A DNA stretch of 64,000 nucleotides, from the NCBI GenBank assembly GCA_040797845.1, contig JBFNFA010000003.1, positions 317,969 through 381,968 of the forward strand, read 5' to 3'. The notes beneath the pieces were generated by a model, which was not told where the DNA came from, did no database searches, and saw only the letters and a list, made by a program, of their open reading frames with translations. Positions within the stretch are counted from its first letter, which is position 1. Each line of letters begins with the position of its first letter. The stretch is from Clostridium_AW sp040797845 (GTDB taxonomy: Bacteria > Bacillota > Clostridia > Clostridiales > Clostridiaceae). Position numbers and translations under genes: made by a program. Positions 9,330-18,429 of the stretch are shown here, one piece after another.

Positions 9330-10584
9330 CGTGATAGTAATTGGAGGCGGTCCTGCTGGGTTAGCAGCAGCATTATCTTCTAATGAAATGGGAGCAAAAA
9401 CATTAATCGTGGAAAGGGAAAGTAGGGTAGGAGGAATTTTAAAACAATGTATACACGATGGCTTTGGAATTATAAAGTTTAAAGAGAGGCTTACTGGTCC
9501 TGAATATGCAGAAAGATATATAAAAATGGTAGAAGAAAATGATATATCAATTGTTACATCAGCCTTTGTGGTGGATATAGAGAGAAAGGAAAATAACTTT
9601 ATTATTTCCTTAGTCAGTGGAAGTAAGGGATTATATAGTGTAAGCTCCTCTTCCATAGTACTTGCTAATGGTTGTAGAGAAAGATCTTCAAGACAGGTAT
9701 TTATTCATGGAGATAGGCCAGCAGGAATACTTACAGCAGGTACAGCACAATATTTTGTAAATATAAAAGGATATCTTCCTTGTAAAAAGTGTGTGATACT
9801 TGGAAGCGGTGATATTGGGCTAATTATGGCAAGAAGATTCATTCTTGAAGGAGGAGAGGTGTTAGGGGTATATGAAGCTAAGTCTACTCCATCAGGTTTA
9901 ACAAGAAATTTAGTTCAATGTTTAGAAGATTACTCCATTCCTCTTTACTTATCGAAAACCATTAATAGAATAATTGGTTACGACAGAGTAGAAGGAGTAG
10001 AGATAATTAGCTTAGATGAGAATATGAATCCTATAAGTGGTACTGAAGAAATAATAGAATGCGATGGAGTTATTTTATCAGTAGGTCTCATACCAGAAAA
10101 TGAAATAGCTGAAAAATTAGGAGTGAAAATGGATGGAAGGACAAAAGGACCCTACGTTGATCAAAACTTGATGACTTCGATGGAAGGGATATTTTCTTGT
10201 GGAAATGCATTACATGTAAATGATTTGGTGGACTATGTATCGGAAAGCGGTTCTATTGCAGGAAAGAGTGCTGCTAACTATGTTAAAAATAAGGGGAAGC
10301 GAGAATTAAATAATATATGCTTTAAAAATGAAGAATTCTTATATTTAGTTCCTCAAAGCTTTGATATCACGTCTCAGAATAAAAAAATAGTGTTGTATTT
10401 CAGAACTAAAGATATACGTAAGAATACCATAGTGCAGATAAAATATAAAAATAAAATAATATATATGAAGAAGTATAGAAATTTAAGGCCGCCAGAAATG
10501 GAAAGGATTGAAGTTGATATAGATAACGTAGAACCAATTTTAGGGAAAGACATAGAAGTGATAATGCAGGAGGGAATAAAGTGA
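9316..10584 (+). CDS. NAD(P)/FAD-dependent oxidoreductase, partner of the GlpA-like dehydrogenase
   Basis: This 422-residue pyridine nucleotide-disulfide oxidoreductase-fold protein has an FAD motif at the N-terminus (VIVIGGGPAGLAAA), a second Rossmann motif (VILGSGDIGLIMARRF, about 155-171), and a C-terminal FAD-contact region (GIFSCGNALHVNDLVDYV). It corresponds to the family found beside GlpA and DUF1667 proteins in many anaerobes. There the trio is thought to act as a soluble glycerol-3-phosphate oxidising complex that hands electrons onward. It overlaps both neighbours (14 and 4 bases), so subunits are probably made in fixed ratio. The role is inferred from gene order and family. Confidence 0.8.
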   Translation: MEQYDVIVIGGGPAGLAAALSSNEMGAKTLIVERESRVGGILKQCIHDGFGIIKFKERLTGPEYAERYIKMVEENDISIVTSAFVVDIERKENNFIISLVSGSKGLYSVSSSSIVLANGCRERSSRQVFIHGDRPAGILTAGTAQYFVNIKGYLPCKKCVILGSGDIGLIMARRFILEGGEVLGVYEAKSTPSGLTRNLVQCLEDYSIPLYLSKTINRIIGYDRVEGVEIISLDENMNPISGTEEIIECDGVILSVGLIPENEIAEKLGVKMDGRTKGPYVDQNLMTSMEGIFSCGNALHVNDLVDYVSESGSIAGKSAANYVKNKGKRELNNICFKNEEFLYLVPQSFDITSQNKKIVLYFRTKDIRKNTIVQIKYKNKIIYMKKYRNLRPPEMERIEVDIDNVEPILGKDIEVIMQEGIK

Positions 10585-10949
10585 GGGAGCTTACCTGTAT
10601 AGTATGTCCAAATAGCTGCAATCTAGTGGTAAAAAAAATAGAAGATACATGGCAGGTCACTGGAGGATTATGTCCTAGGGGAGAGGTTTTTGCAATAAAT
10701 GAAATGGAAAACCCCCATAGAAGTCTTACCACTACGGTTAAGACAATTTATAAGGAAATGCCAAGATTGCCTGTAAAAACTGATGGAGAAATACCTAAGA
10801 AAGACATATTTGTTCTGATGAACACCTTAGAGAAAATAGTTGTTGATAGATTAATAGGTTGTGGAGATATAGTGGTAAAGAATGTATTAGGCAGTGGTGT
10901 AAATATAGTTTCTACCTCTGACATGAATCTTTGGTTAAAGGGGGAATGA
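10581..10949 (+). CDS. DUF1667 family protein (small Cys-rich subunit of the dehydrogenase complex)
   Basis: This 122-residue protein has four cysteines near the N-terminus (CIVCPNSC and a later LCPRG), suitable for binding an iron-sulfur cluster or zinc. A remaining portion includes the family-like RPLTTTVK-type stretch, here RSLTTTVKT. DUF1667 proteins are almost always found after GlpA-like and NAD/FAD oxidoreductase genes, as here, and are taken as a third subunit. Translation starts at GTG overlapping the previous stop (GTGA). Biochemical function is not established. Confidence 0.8.
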   Translation: MRELTCIVCPNSCNLVVKKIEDTWQVTGGLCPRGEVFAINEMENPHRSLTTTVKTIYKEMPRLPVKTDGEIPKKDIFVLMNTLEKIVVDRLIGCGDIVVKNVLGSGVNIVSTSDMNLWLKGE

Positions 10950-10952
10950 GTT

Positions 10953-12530
10953 TTGGAACCACTGATATTGTCAATTGATTGTGGAACTCAAAGTGTAAGA
11001 GCATTACTTTTCGATAGGTATGGAGAACTTAAAGGTAAAAAGAAGGTTGAATTTGAACCATATATTTCGAAAAACCCAGGATGGGCAGAACAAGACCCAA
11101 AGGTTTACTATAATGCTATATGTTCTGCTACCAAAGCGTTGAGAGAAGAGGTAGAGGGGTTGTGGCAACAGGTTATAGGAGTATCTATAACCACCCAAAG
11201 AGACACCTGTGTAAATGTAGATATAAATGGAGAGCCATTAAGATATTGTATACTTTGGCTTGATCAGAGAGATGCTCTTTGCACGGAAAAATTTTCTGTT
11301 GGGAAAAGACTTGCCTTTCGCACCGTGGGTATGAATGAAGCGGTAGATATAACCATGAGAAAAAGTAAATCCCATTGGATTAAGCAAAACCAGCCTGAAA
11401 TATGGCAAAACACATATAAATACTTAATGCTTTCAGGATATTTGAATTATAAGTTGACGGGAAAATTCATCGATTCCATAGGAAATCAAGTGGGGCATAT
11501 TCCCTTTGATTATAAGAAAAAGCAGTGGCCCCAATCTGATAACAGTTATAAATGGCATCTCTTTGGAGTGGAGAGAGAAAAATTACCCCAATTGATAGAG
11601 GTAGGTGACATAATAGGAAAAATAACAGAAAAGGCATCAAAGGATACGGGAATAATTGAAGGTACAGCTGTGGTAGCATCTGCCTCAGATAAAGCTTGCG
11701 AAACTCTAGGGAATGGATGCATGAGTCCTGATTGTGCTAGCATAAGTTTTGGCACCACTGCAACAGTACAAACCACTTCTAAAGAATATTTTGAACCAAT
11801 TCCCTTTATGCCTGCTTATCCAGCTGCAATGAAGGGATATTATAACCCTGAAGTAGAGATATTTAGAGGGTATTGGATGATAACTTGGTTTAAAAAAGAG
11901 TTTGCCCACAGAGAGATGATTGAGGCACAAGAGAGAAATATACCTCCAGAAGAGGTTTTAAACGAAAAGCTTATAAAGATACCTCCAGGATCTCAAGGAC
12001 TTATGCTTCAACCCTATTGGACACCAGGACTTAAAATGCCTGAAGCTAAGGGAGCAATAATAGGCTTTAGTGATGTGCATACTCGCGCACATATATATAG
12101 AGCTATAATAGAAGGAATAAATTATGGATTATTAGATGGCATTGATAAAATTGAAAGTAAATCTCATAAGAAGATTAATAAAGTTTTTCTATCTGGAGGA
12201 GGTTCTCAAAGCGACATTATATGTGAAATAACATCGGACATGCTAAATAGACCTATATATAAGGTGCAAACCTATGAAACATCTGGTCTTGGAGCCTCCA
12301 TTATAGCCTTTGTAGCCTTAGGCGTTTATGAGAGCTATAGTGAAGCTATTAAAAATATGGTGAATTATACAAAGAATTATAAACCTAATAGTGAAAATGT
12401 AAAAATATATTCTCAACTTTATAGTAATGTGTATCAAAAGATTTATCCTGCCCTTAAGGGACTTTATAAGGAGATAAGAGAGATAACAGGGCATGAGAAT
12501 TTAAGTAAGGAGGATGGGTGTAATGAGTAA
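10953..12530 (+). CDS. FGGY-family carbohydrate (polyol) kinase
   Basis: This 525-residue kinase has the FGGY two-domain layout. An N-terminal phosphate-binding motif (LILSIDCGTQSVRALLFD) and a GWAEQDP stretch are seen. In the C-terminal domain are SFGTTATVQ, IIEGINYGLLDGI and the adenosine-site motif VFLSGGGSQSDIICEITSDML. FGGY kinases phosphorylate glycerol, xylulose, gluconate and related sugars or polyols. The substrate cannot be read from motifs. Neighbouring GlpA-like genes suggest glycerol or a similar polyol, and the sequence is nearer to xylulokinase-like members than to canonical GlpK by eye. The TTG start has a well-placed AAGGGGG site. It overlaps the next gene by 8 bases. Confidence 0.82.
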   Translation: MEPLILSIDCGTQSVRALLFDRYGELKGKKKVEFEPYISKNPGWAEQDPKVYYNAICSATKALREEVEGLWQQVIGVSITTQRDTCVNVDINGEPLRYCILWLDQRDALCTEKFSVGKRLAFRTVGMNEAVDITMRKSKSHWIKQNQPEIWQNTYKYLMLSGYLNYKLTGKFIDSIGNQVGHIPFDYKKKQWPQSDNSYKWHLFGVEREKLPQLIEVGDIIGKITEKASKDTGIIEGTAVVASASDKACETLGNGCMSPDCASISFGTTATVQTTSKEYFEPIPFMPAYPAAMKGYYNPEVEIFRGYWMITWFKKEFAHREMIEAQERNIPPEEVLNEKLIKIPPGSQGLMLQPYWTPGLKMPEAKGAIIGFSDVHTRAHIYRAIIEGINYGLLDGIDKIESKSHKKINKVFLSGGGSQSDIICEITSDMLNRPIYKVQTYETSGLGASIIAFVALGVYESYSEAIKNMVNYTKNYKPNSENVKIYSQLYSNVYQKIYPALKGLYKEIREITGHENLSKEDGCNE

Positions 12531-14256
12531 AAATAATAATGATTTTTATCCAGATTGGCATGAAGAAGCACCTCCAGAGGGGAGTTATCGTTCTATATTA
12601 AAATGGGGGGATCCTAAAGAATTTAAACATCCTAACAAAAAACTTTATGGACTTATGAAAAAAAACTTTAATATGACCGATGAAGATTTTAAGACCAAGC
12701 GAAAAATGGGTCTTGAGAAAGTAGATTTTGACAAACCTATAAAGCTTAATGAAACACAAGTAAACAAATTCAAAGAAATGCTTGGTGAAGAAAATGTTAA
12801 GATGGATAATTACTCCAGACTTCAGATTGCTTACGGAAAGACTATGTTTGATTTAATGCGACTTAGACAGGGGATTATAGAGAATATACCTGATTTGGTG
12901 CTACACCCAAGGAATAAAGAGGATATTATAAATATAGTAAAATACTGCAACGATGAAAAAATTGCGGTATATGTTTATGGTGGAGGATCTTCCGTTACCC
13001 GTGGAGTTGAGTGTATGAATGGCGGAGTTTCTCTGGATATGAGAGTTCACATGAATAAGGTTGTAAGTTTCAATGAAGTAAATCAAACTATTACAGTACA
13101 AGCTGGAATGAGTGGACCAAAACTTGAGGAGACCTTAAATAAGGCACCAGAAAATTTTAATGCAAAGATAAGATATACCTGTGGACACTTTCCACAATCC
13201 TTTGAGTATTCAGTTGTGGGAGGATGGGTGGTTACAAGAGGTGCAGGTCAAAACTCAACCTATTATGGCAATATTAAAGATATGGTTATAAGTCAAGAAT
13301 ATGTTACTCCAATAGGAATTATAAAGAGCGATGAATACCCTGCTAATGCCACAGGACCATCCATAGATGAAATAATGATGGGAAGTGAAGGTGCTTTTGG
13401 TATCCTTGTAAATGTAACTTTGAAGGTATTTAAATACATGCCTGAAAATATAAAAAGATTTAGTTATATATTTAAAACTTGGGAAGATGGAAGAAATGCG
13501 GCTCGTGAAATAATGCAGGGTCAATTCGGATTCCCATCTGTATTTAGATTATCAGATCCCGAAGAAACAGATGTAATGCTGAAGCTTTATGGTGTAGAAG
13601 ATACAATAATTGATAAGCTTATGAGTATAAAGGGGTATAAACCTATGGAAAGATGTATCTTCCTTGGATTTGCAGAAGGAGAGAAGGATTTTGCAAAATT
13701 AGTAAATAAAAAAGTTCATAAAATATGCAAGAAATACGGTGCTATGTATACGACAGGCTATGTGACAAAGGCTTGGGAACATGGAAGATTTAGAGATCCA
13801 TACATGAGGGAAGATCTACAAGATTACGGTATAATGACTGATACCTTGGAGTGTTCTGTTAACTGGGATAATATGAAAGAAGTTCATGAAGGGGTTAGAA
13901 AGTTTTGTAAAAGCAGACCAAATACTATATGCATGACCCATATGTCCCATGTATATCCACAGGGAGCAAATCTTTATTTTATATTTATAGCTAAAATGAA
14001 TGAGATTGATGACTATATAGAGTATCAATCGGGTATATTGGACAATATACAAAAATATGGAGCTGCTATGAGCCACCACCACGGCATAGGTAAGATGACT
14101 GCACCATGGCTAGAAGGTCAGATTGGAAGCAATCAATTAGAACTATATCGAGCACTAAAGAAACATTTTGACCCTAATAATATTATGAACCCAGGAGGAA
14201 CTTTAGCTTTAGATTTACCTGATGAAAAAAGAAGGTTTTTAAGAAAGAAATGGTGA
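12523..14256 (+). CDS. FAD-binding oxidase of the alkyl-dihydroxyacetonephosphate synthase (AGPS)-like family
   Basis: This 577-residue vanillyl-alcohol-oxidase-type flavoprotein opens with an AGPS-like region, then the FAD-binding PP-loop domain (HPRNKEDI...VYVYGGGSSVTRGVE, about 130-170). It also has the substrate-domain stretch YSVVGGWVVTRGAGQNSTYYGNI, and a C-terminal triple histidine SHHHGIGK (His521-523) that corresponds to the AGPS catalytic loop. AGPS swaps an acyl for an alkyl chain on dihydroxyacetone phosphate. Many bacterial homologues have unknown substrates and may be simple dehydrogenases. The ATG at 12523 is chosen because the earlier ATG abuts the AAGGAGG site. It is last in the operon and followed by a terminator. 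Confidence 0.75.
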   Translation: MSKNNNDFYPDWHEEAPPEGSYRSILKWGDPKEFKHPNKKLYGLMKKNFNMTDEDFKTKRKMGLEKVDFDKPIKLNETQVNKFKEMLGEENVKMDNYSRLQIAYGKTMFDLMRLRQGIIENIPDLVLHPRNKEDIINIVKYCNDEKIAVYVYGGGSSVTRGVECMNGGVSLDMRVHMNKVVSFNEVNQTITVQAGMSGPKLEETLNKAPENFNAKIRYTCGHFPQSFEYSVVGGWVVTRGAGQNSTYYGNIKDMVISQEYVTPIGIIKSDEYPANATGPSIDEIMMGSEGAFGILVNVTLKVFKYMPENIKRFSYIFKTWEDGRNAAREIMQGQFGFPSVFRLSDPEETDVMLKLYGVEDTIIDKLMSIKGYKPMERCIFLGFAEGEKDFAKLVNKKVHKICKKYGAMYTTGYVTKAWEHGRFRDPYMREDLQDYGIMTDTLECSVNWDNMKEVHEGVRKFCKSRPNTICMTHMSHVYPQGANLYFIFIAKMNEIDDYIEYQSGILDNIQKYGAAMSHHHGIGKMTAPWLEGQIGSNQLELYRALKKHFDPNNIMNPGGTLALDLPDEKRRFLRKKW

Positions 14257-14287
14257 TGTGAACAACCTGAATATTGAAAATACTATA

Positions 14288-14329
14288 GAGTAGCTAACTG
14301 GTTAATTTAACTAAGTTAGCTGCTCTTTT
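14288..14329 (+). terminator. Intrinsic terminator of the GlpA-like operon
   Basis: GAGTAGCTAACT (14288-14299) pairs with AGTTAGCTGCTC (14314-14325) and is followed by TTTT. The rest of the gap to 14551 holds no gene that I can support. Confidence 0.8.
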
Positions 14330-14551
14330 CATTTTTTGAAAATCTATTCAATGTAAAGGTAGGCAATAGTATGCTTATGAAATTAATCTCTATTAAATAA
14401 AATATTTAATAAAATTTTAATAATTTCTTTAAAACTTAATGTTTTCAATATCTGGGCAATAAATGGACATTTTATTCCCACTAAGTACCATAAGGAATGC
14501 TTAAAATCTATGTTACAATAAAAAATATACAATAATAAGGGAGGAATATCA

Positions 14552-16075
14552 ATGACCTTAAGGAAAAAATTGTTACTATTTTTATTTTGCTTTTTTGCTG
14601 TACTACATATGCGGGATATTAAGGCATTTGCTGCTCCCACTGTAGAGAGGTTTGGAGGAAAGGATAGGTATGAAACCTCAATACAAGTTTCTAAAAATCA
14701 TTGGGAAGTTTCAAATTACATAATACTGGTTTCAGGAGAGGATTTTCCAGATGCTTTAAGCGCAGCACCCTTATCAAAAAAGTATGATGCACCAATTTTG
14801 TTAACCAAAAACTCTTCCATGAGCAAAGAGATGATGGAAGAAATAAAAAGACTAAATGCAAAAAATGCCTTTATAATAAGTGGGCCTGGTGTTATATCTG
14901 AAAATGTGGAAAAGCAGTTGAAGGATATGGGATTAGAGTCTACACGAATATATGGAGCGGATAGATATGAAACAAGTGTGAAGGTGGCAGAAGTCTTAGG
15001 TACATATAATGATATATTCATAGCTTCAGGAGAGAACTTTCCAGATGCTGTATCAGCGGCACCAATGGCAGCTATAAAAGGAGCTCCCATACTCCTTACT
15101 AGATCTAAGAACATACCAGATAGTGTTGGAAAATTTATTAACGCTAATAAAGGAAGTAATTATTATATTATAGGTGGAGAAGCTTCAATCCAAAGTGAGT
15201 CCATAAAAAATATTGAAAACTTTAAAAGATTAAGTGGACAAGATAGGTATAAGACTAACGAGGCAGTAATAAATGAGTTTTTGAACCAAATTACTTTTGA
15301 TAAAACTTACATAGCTAATGGACTAGCTTTTGCTGATGCTCTATCCGGTTCTGCAGCTGCAGCAAAGACATTATCACCTGTAATGTTAGTGGGTGATTCT
15401 TATGACCTGAAAAAAACTTTGTTAACTTCTAAATTAGATAGTATATCTACAATGAAGGTATTAGGAGGAACTGGAGTAATATCTGATGTACTATTAAATA
15501 AAATTTTAAATGGAGGATCCATAAAAGTAGTCTTAGATCCAGGACATGGTGGATATGATTCAGGAGCAGTAGGGCCTACTAAAAAGCTTGAAAAGGATGT
15601 AACTTTAGCTATAACACTTAAGGTTGGAGAGATACTAAAAAGTAATGGTATTGATGTTGTATATACCAGAAGCAGTGATAAAGTATCTTGGCCTTCAAAT
15701 GAGGCAGAAGATCTTAAAAAACGTGTTGAAATAGCTAACAATGAAAATATTGAATACTTTGTATCTATACATGCCAATAGCGCTCCTATTCCAGGTGCTC
15801 ATGGTACGGAAACTTATTATTCACCAGGTAGTGTACAGGGTCAAAAATTAGCAGGAGCAATACAAGGTCAACTTGTAAATGCTATAGGATTGACTGATAG
15901 AGGAGTTAAACCCGCAAATTTCTATGTTCTCAACCACACAAAAGCACCAGCAGCTCTTGTAGAAGTGGCTTTTATAAGTAATGCTAACGAGGAAAAGCTC
16001 TTGGTTAGCAATGATTTCCAAAACAAAGCTGCTAAAGGTATTGCTGAAGGTATACTAAAATCTATAAGAAAATAA
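14552..16075 (+). CDS. Secreted N-acetylmuramoyl-L-alanine amidase with three CWB2 cell-wall-binding repeats
   Basis: This 507-residue exported protein has a signal peptide (about 1-28, cleaved near AFAAP). Three cell-wall-binding 2 repeats follow (about 30-320; recurrent RFGGKDRYETS, RIYGADRYETS and RLSGQDRYKTN starts, with FPDALSAAP-type motifs). A C-terminal Amidase_3 domain lies at about 330-505. The zinc and catalytic residues of Amidase_3 are visible: DPGHGG, a later Glu, SIHAN, and the VEVAFISN glutamate. It should cleave the lactyl-amide bond between muramic acid and the stem peptide, anchored through the CWB2 repeats as in clostridial Cwp proteins. Repeats come first and the enzyme last, an order seen in several clostridial amidases. 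Confidence 0.9.
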   Translation: MTLRKKLLLFLFCFFAVLHMRDIKAFAAPTVERFGGKDRYETSIQVSKNHWEVSNYIILVSGEDFPDALSAAPLSKKYDAPILLTKNSSMSKEMMEEIKRLNAKNAFIISGPGVISENVEKQLKDMGLESTRIYGADRYETSVKVAEVLGTYNDIFIASGENFPDAVSAAPMAAIKGAPILLTRSKNIPDSVGKFINANKGSNYYIIGGEASIQSESIKNIENFKRLSGQDRYKTNEAVINEFLNQITFDKTYIANGLAFADALSGSAAAAKTLSPVMLVGDSYDLKKTLLTSKLDSISTMKVLGGTGVISDVLLNKILNGGSIKVVLDPGHGGYDSGAVGPTKKLEKDVTLAITLKVGEILKSNGIDVVYTRSSDKVSWPSNEAEDLKKRVEIANNENIEYFVSIHANSAPIPGAHGTETYYSPGSVQGQKLAGAIQGQLVNAIGLTDRGVKPANFYVLNHTKAPAALVEVAFISNANEEKLLVSNDFQNKAAKGIAEGILKSIRK

Positions 16076-16150
16076 AGAAGCTACATAAAATTTCAGTATA
16101 TTAAATATGAAGACTTAATGTTAAATTTAATATGTTATGTAAATATGTTG

Positions 16151-16192
16151 AAGGGACTATCTCAAAATACAATTTTGAGATAGTCCTTTTTT
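16151..16192 (+). terminator. Intrinsic terminator, GGGACTATCTC type
   Basis: AAGGGACTATCTCAAAAT (16151-16168) pairs with ATTTTGAGATAGTCCTTT, then a T run. It is near-identical in design to the hairpins at 67 and 18300. Confidence 0.85.
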
Positions 16193-16196
16193 AAGC

Positions 16197-16223
16197 TTGA
16201 TAATTTACTCATAATGTTATAAT
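16197..16223 (+). promoter_or_regulatory. Possible promoter of the LtaS-like gene
   Basis: An extended -10 (TGTTATAAT, core at 16218-16223) has a TTGATA at 16197-16202, only 15 bases upstream. It would give a leader of about 145 bases. Nothing else is seen in the gap 16193-16376. Confidence 0.35.
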
Positions 16224-16376
16224 ATTGTTGTGGTTTAAAACAAATAGTTATAATAACGTAAATTTATTTACAGATTATTAATAATACCGTAATAAAACTG
16301 CAAACTTTAACTAGTAGCATTAATTGGTGTAGATAAAAGTATATATTAATATTAGTTTTCAAAATAGGAGATAAGA

Positions 16377-18293
16377 ATGGATAATAGAACTATAGTAGAA
16401 CGTAATTCACAAAATACCTTAAGTAATATTTGGTTAAATATACAAAAACAGTGGGCACAGCATTGGGATGCACTGATTTTTTTAATTATAGTAACGGCTA
16501 AAGTTTTATATTATGGAAAAGAAATATCACCAGAATATTTTAATGCTATGTCGTTGCAAGGCCCAGTTGTGGCTTCAATTTTGCCGATTGTAGCTATTGG
16601 ATATTTATTTAAAAATAATGGTAGAAAAAATTTTTTTTATACAATAAATATAATTATTAGCTTAATTATATTTGCAGATACCCTTTATTATAGATATTTT
16701 AAAGACGTTATTTCCATGGGAGCAATAAAGGATAGTTTTTTACTTAAGAGCGTATCATCTAGTGTACTAGCTTTAATAAAATCTAAAGATATTTTATACT
16801 TTGTAGATATAATTTTACTTATTCCTTTAATGAAAATAATGAAGAACATAGAAAGAAAAGAATTTAAATTCAGATTGAGATTTATGATTTTTATACTTAT
16901 ATTTTCTTTAGGAGTTGGCTTTAATGGAAAATATATTTATAAGCTATCCAAAGAACAACCGCTACTAATCAAAACTATGAGTAATAAGCTTTATCTAACA
17001 AAGGTTTTAGGAAATATCAACTTTCATGCCATAGATAGCTACAATTATATTACAAATAAAATAAGTAGATCCAAGAAAGTTCCAGAAGAAAGAACAGAAG
17101 AAATTCAATCTTTCTTAAAAAAGAAAGGTGAAACTAAGGGTGTAAACTTTGCTGGAGAAGCTGAAGGTAAAAATTTAATTGTAATACAGGTAGAAGCTCT
17201 GCAAAGCTTCGTAGTAAATAAAAAGATAAATGGGGAAGAGATTACTCCAAATCTTAATAAGTGGATAAATAAAAGTATGTATTTTGATAACTTTTTTTAT
17301 CAAGTAGCAGGCGGAAATACTTCTGATGCGGAGTTTATGGTTAATAATTCCTTGTATCCAGCAGCTTCAGGAGCGGCTTATTATCAATATTCAGGTAATA
17401 CACTTAATTCATTACCTAAAGCTTTAAAAGAAAAGGGATATAATACAGCTGCCTTTCATGGATATATAGAAGGTTTCTGGAATAGGAATGTTATGTATAA
17501 TACAGAAGGGTTTGATAATTTTTATGGAGAGCATAGTTTTGAATTAAATGATAGAGTAGGTCTTGGATTAAGTGATGAATCCTTTTTTAATCAGTCATTT
17601 GAAAAGATAAAAGAATTAAAGGAGCCATTTTACTCCTTCATGGTAACTTTAAGCAGTCATTTTCCTTATGAGGATGCAGAAGGCTATGGAAACTTTGACG
17701 TGGGAGAGTATGAAAATACTTTATTAGGGGATTATTTAAGAGGAATCCACTATACTGACAAACAGTTAGGAATGTTTTTGGACAAGATCGAAAAAGATGG
17801 ACTAGCAGATGATTCAATTATTGTTATTTATGGAGATCATAGTGCTATTCCAAAAGAGTATGCTGAAGAGCTATATAAATTTGAAGGGACTACTAATCCT
17901 ACAGATTTGGATTGGTATCAATATCAAAAAGTACCTATGCTAATACATTTCCCTAAAGATGAGCACAAAGGTGTTAACAATACCTATTCAGGACAAATGG
18001 ATGTATATCCAACTTTAGCAAATTTATTTAATTTGCCTAATAAATATATGCTAGGTCAGGATATATTAAATTCCACTGAGGATAGAGTAATTTTCAGAAA
18101 TGGTTCCTTTACTAATGGAGAAATCTTTTATGTCTCCTGGTCTAATCAGTATTATGATATAGCCTCAGGAAATGTAATACCTGAAACTGAAGAGTTAAAA
18201 AAGATTAAACAGAAGGTTCTACAAGAATTAGAGTATTCTGATGATATTCTTGACTATAATTTAATAAAAACTTATGAAAATAAAACTCCATGA
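16377..18293 (+). CDS. LTA synthase (LtaS)-family membrane sulfatase
   Basis: This 638-residue protein has five predicted membrane segments in the first ~200 residues and an extracellular sulfatase domain (about 255-600). The nucleophile is in GNTSDAEF (Thr about 313), after VIQVEALQSF. Further metal motifs are visible (GYIEGFWNRN, YSFMVTLSSHFPY, IVIYGDHSAI). LtaS transfers glycerol phosphate from phosphatidylglycerol to build lipoteichoic acid. Homologues in clostridia may act on other glycerol- or ethanolamine-phosphate polymers, so the product is not certain. It stands alone between two terminators of the same sequence family, next to other envelope genes. Confidence 0.88.
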   Translation: MDNRTIVERNSQNTLSNIWLNIQKQWAQHWDALIFLIIVTAKVLYYGKEISPEYFNAMSLQGPVVASILPIVAIGYLFKNNGRKNFFYTINIIISLIIFADTLYYRYFKDVISMGAIKDSFLLKSVSSSVLALIKSKDILYFVDIILLIPLMKIMKNIERKEFKFRLRFMIFILIFSLGVGFNGKYIYKLSKEQPLLIKTMSNKLYLTKVLGNINFHAIDSYNYITNKISRSKKVPEERTEEIQSFLKKKGETKGVNFAGEAEGKNLIVIQVEALQSFVVNKKINGEEITPNLNKWINKSMYFDNFFYQVAGGNTSDAEFMVNNSLYPAASGAAYYQYSGNTLNSLPKALKEKGYNTAAFHGYIEGFWNRNVMYNTEGFDNFYGEHSFELNDRVGLGLSDESFFNQSFEKIKELKEPFYSFMVTLSSHFPYEDAEGYGNFDVGEYENTLLGDYLRGIHYTDKQLGMFLDKIEKDGLADDSIIVIYGDHSAIPKEYAEELYKFEGTTNPTDLDWYQYQKVPMLIHFPKDEHKGVNNTYSGQMDVYPTLANLFNLPNKYMLGQDILNSTEDRVIFRNGSFTNGEIFYVSWSNQYYDIASGNVIPETEELKKIKQKVLQELEYSDDILDYNLIKTYENKTP

Positions 18294-18299
18294 TAAATT

Positions 18300-18341
18300 A
18301 AGGGTCTGTCTCAAAATTGTATTTTGAGACAGACCCTTTTT
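18300..18341 (+). terminator. Intrinsic terminator, GGGTCTGTCTC type
   Basis: AAGGGTCTGTCTCAAAAT pairs with ATTTTGAGACAGACCCTT, followed by TTT. This is the third copy of the hairpin family in the window. Confidence 0.85.
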
Positions 18342-18355
18342 AATGCCTAATATGC

Positions 18356-18386
18356 TTGACTATTATAGAACTTTTTGTATTATAAT
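18356..18386 (+). promoter_or_regulatory. Promoter of the YczE-like gene
   Basis: TTGACT (18356-18361) and TATAAT (18381-18386) lie 19 bases apart, somewhat long. The GGAGG and ATG follow at 18414-18430. Confidence 0.5.
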
Positions 18387-18429
18387 GAAGTATAAATCTT
18401 TAATTTGGGGCTAGGAGGTTTTATAAAAT

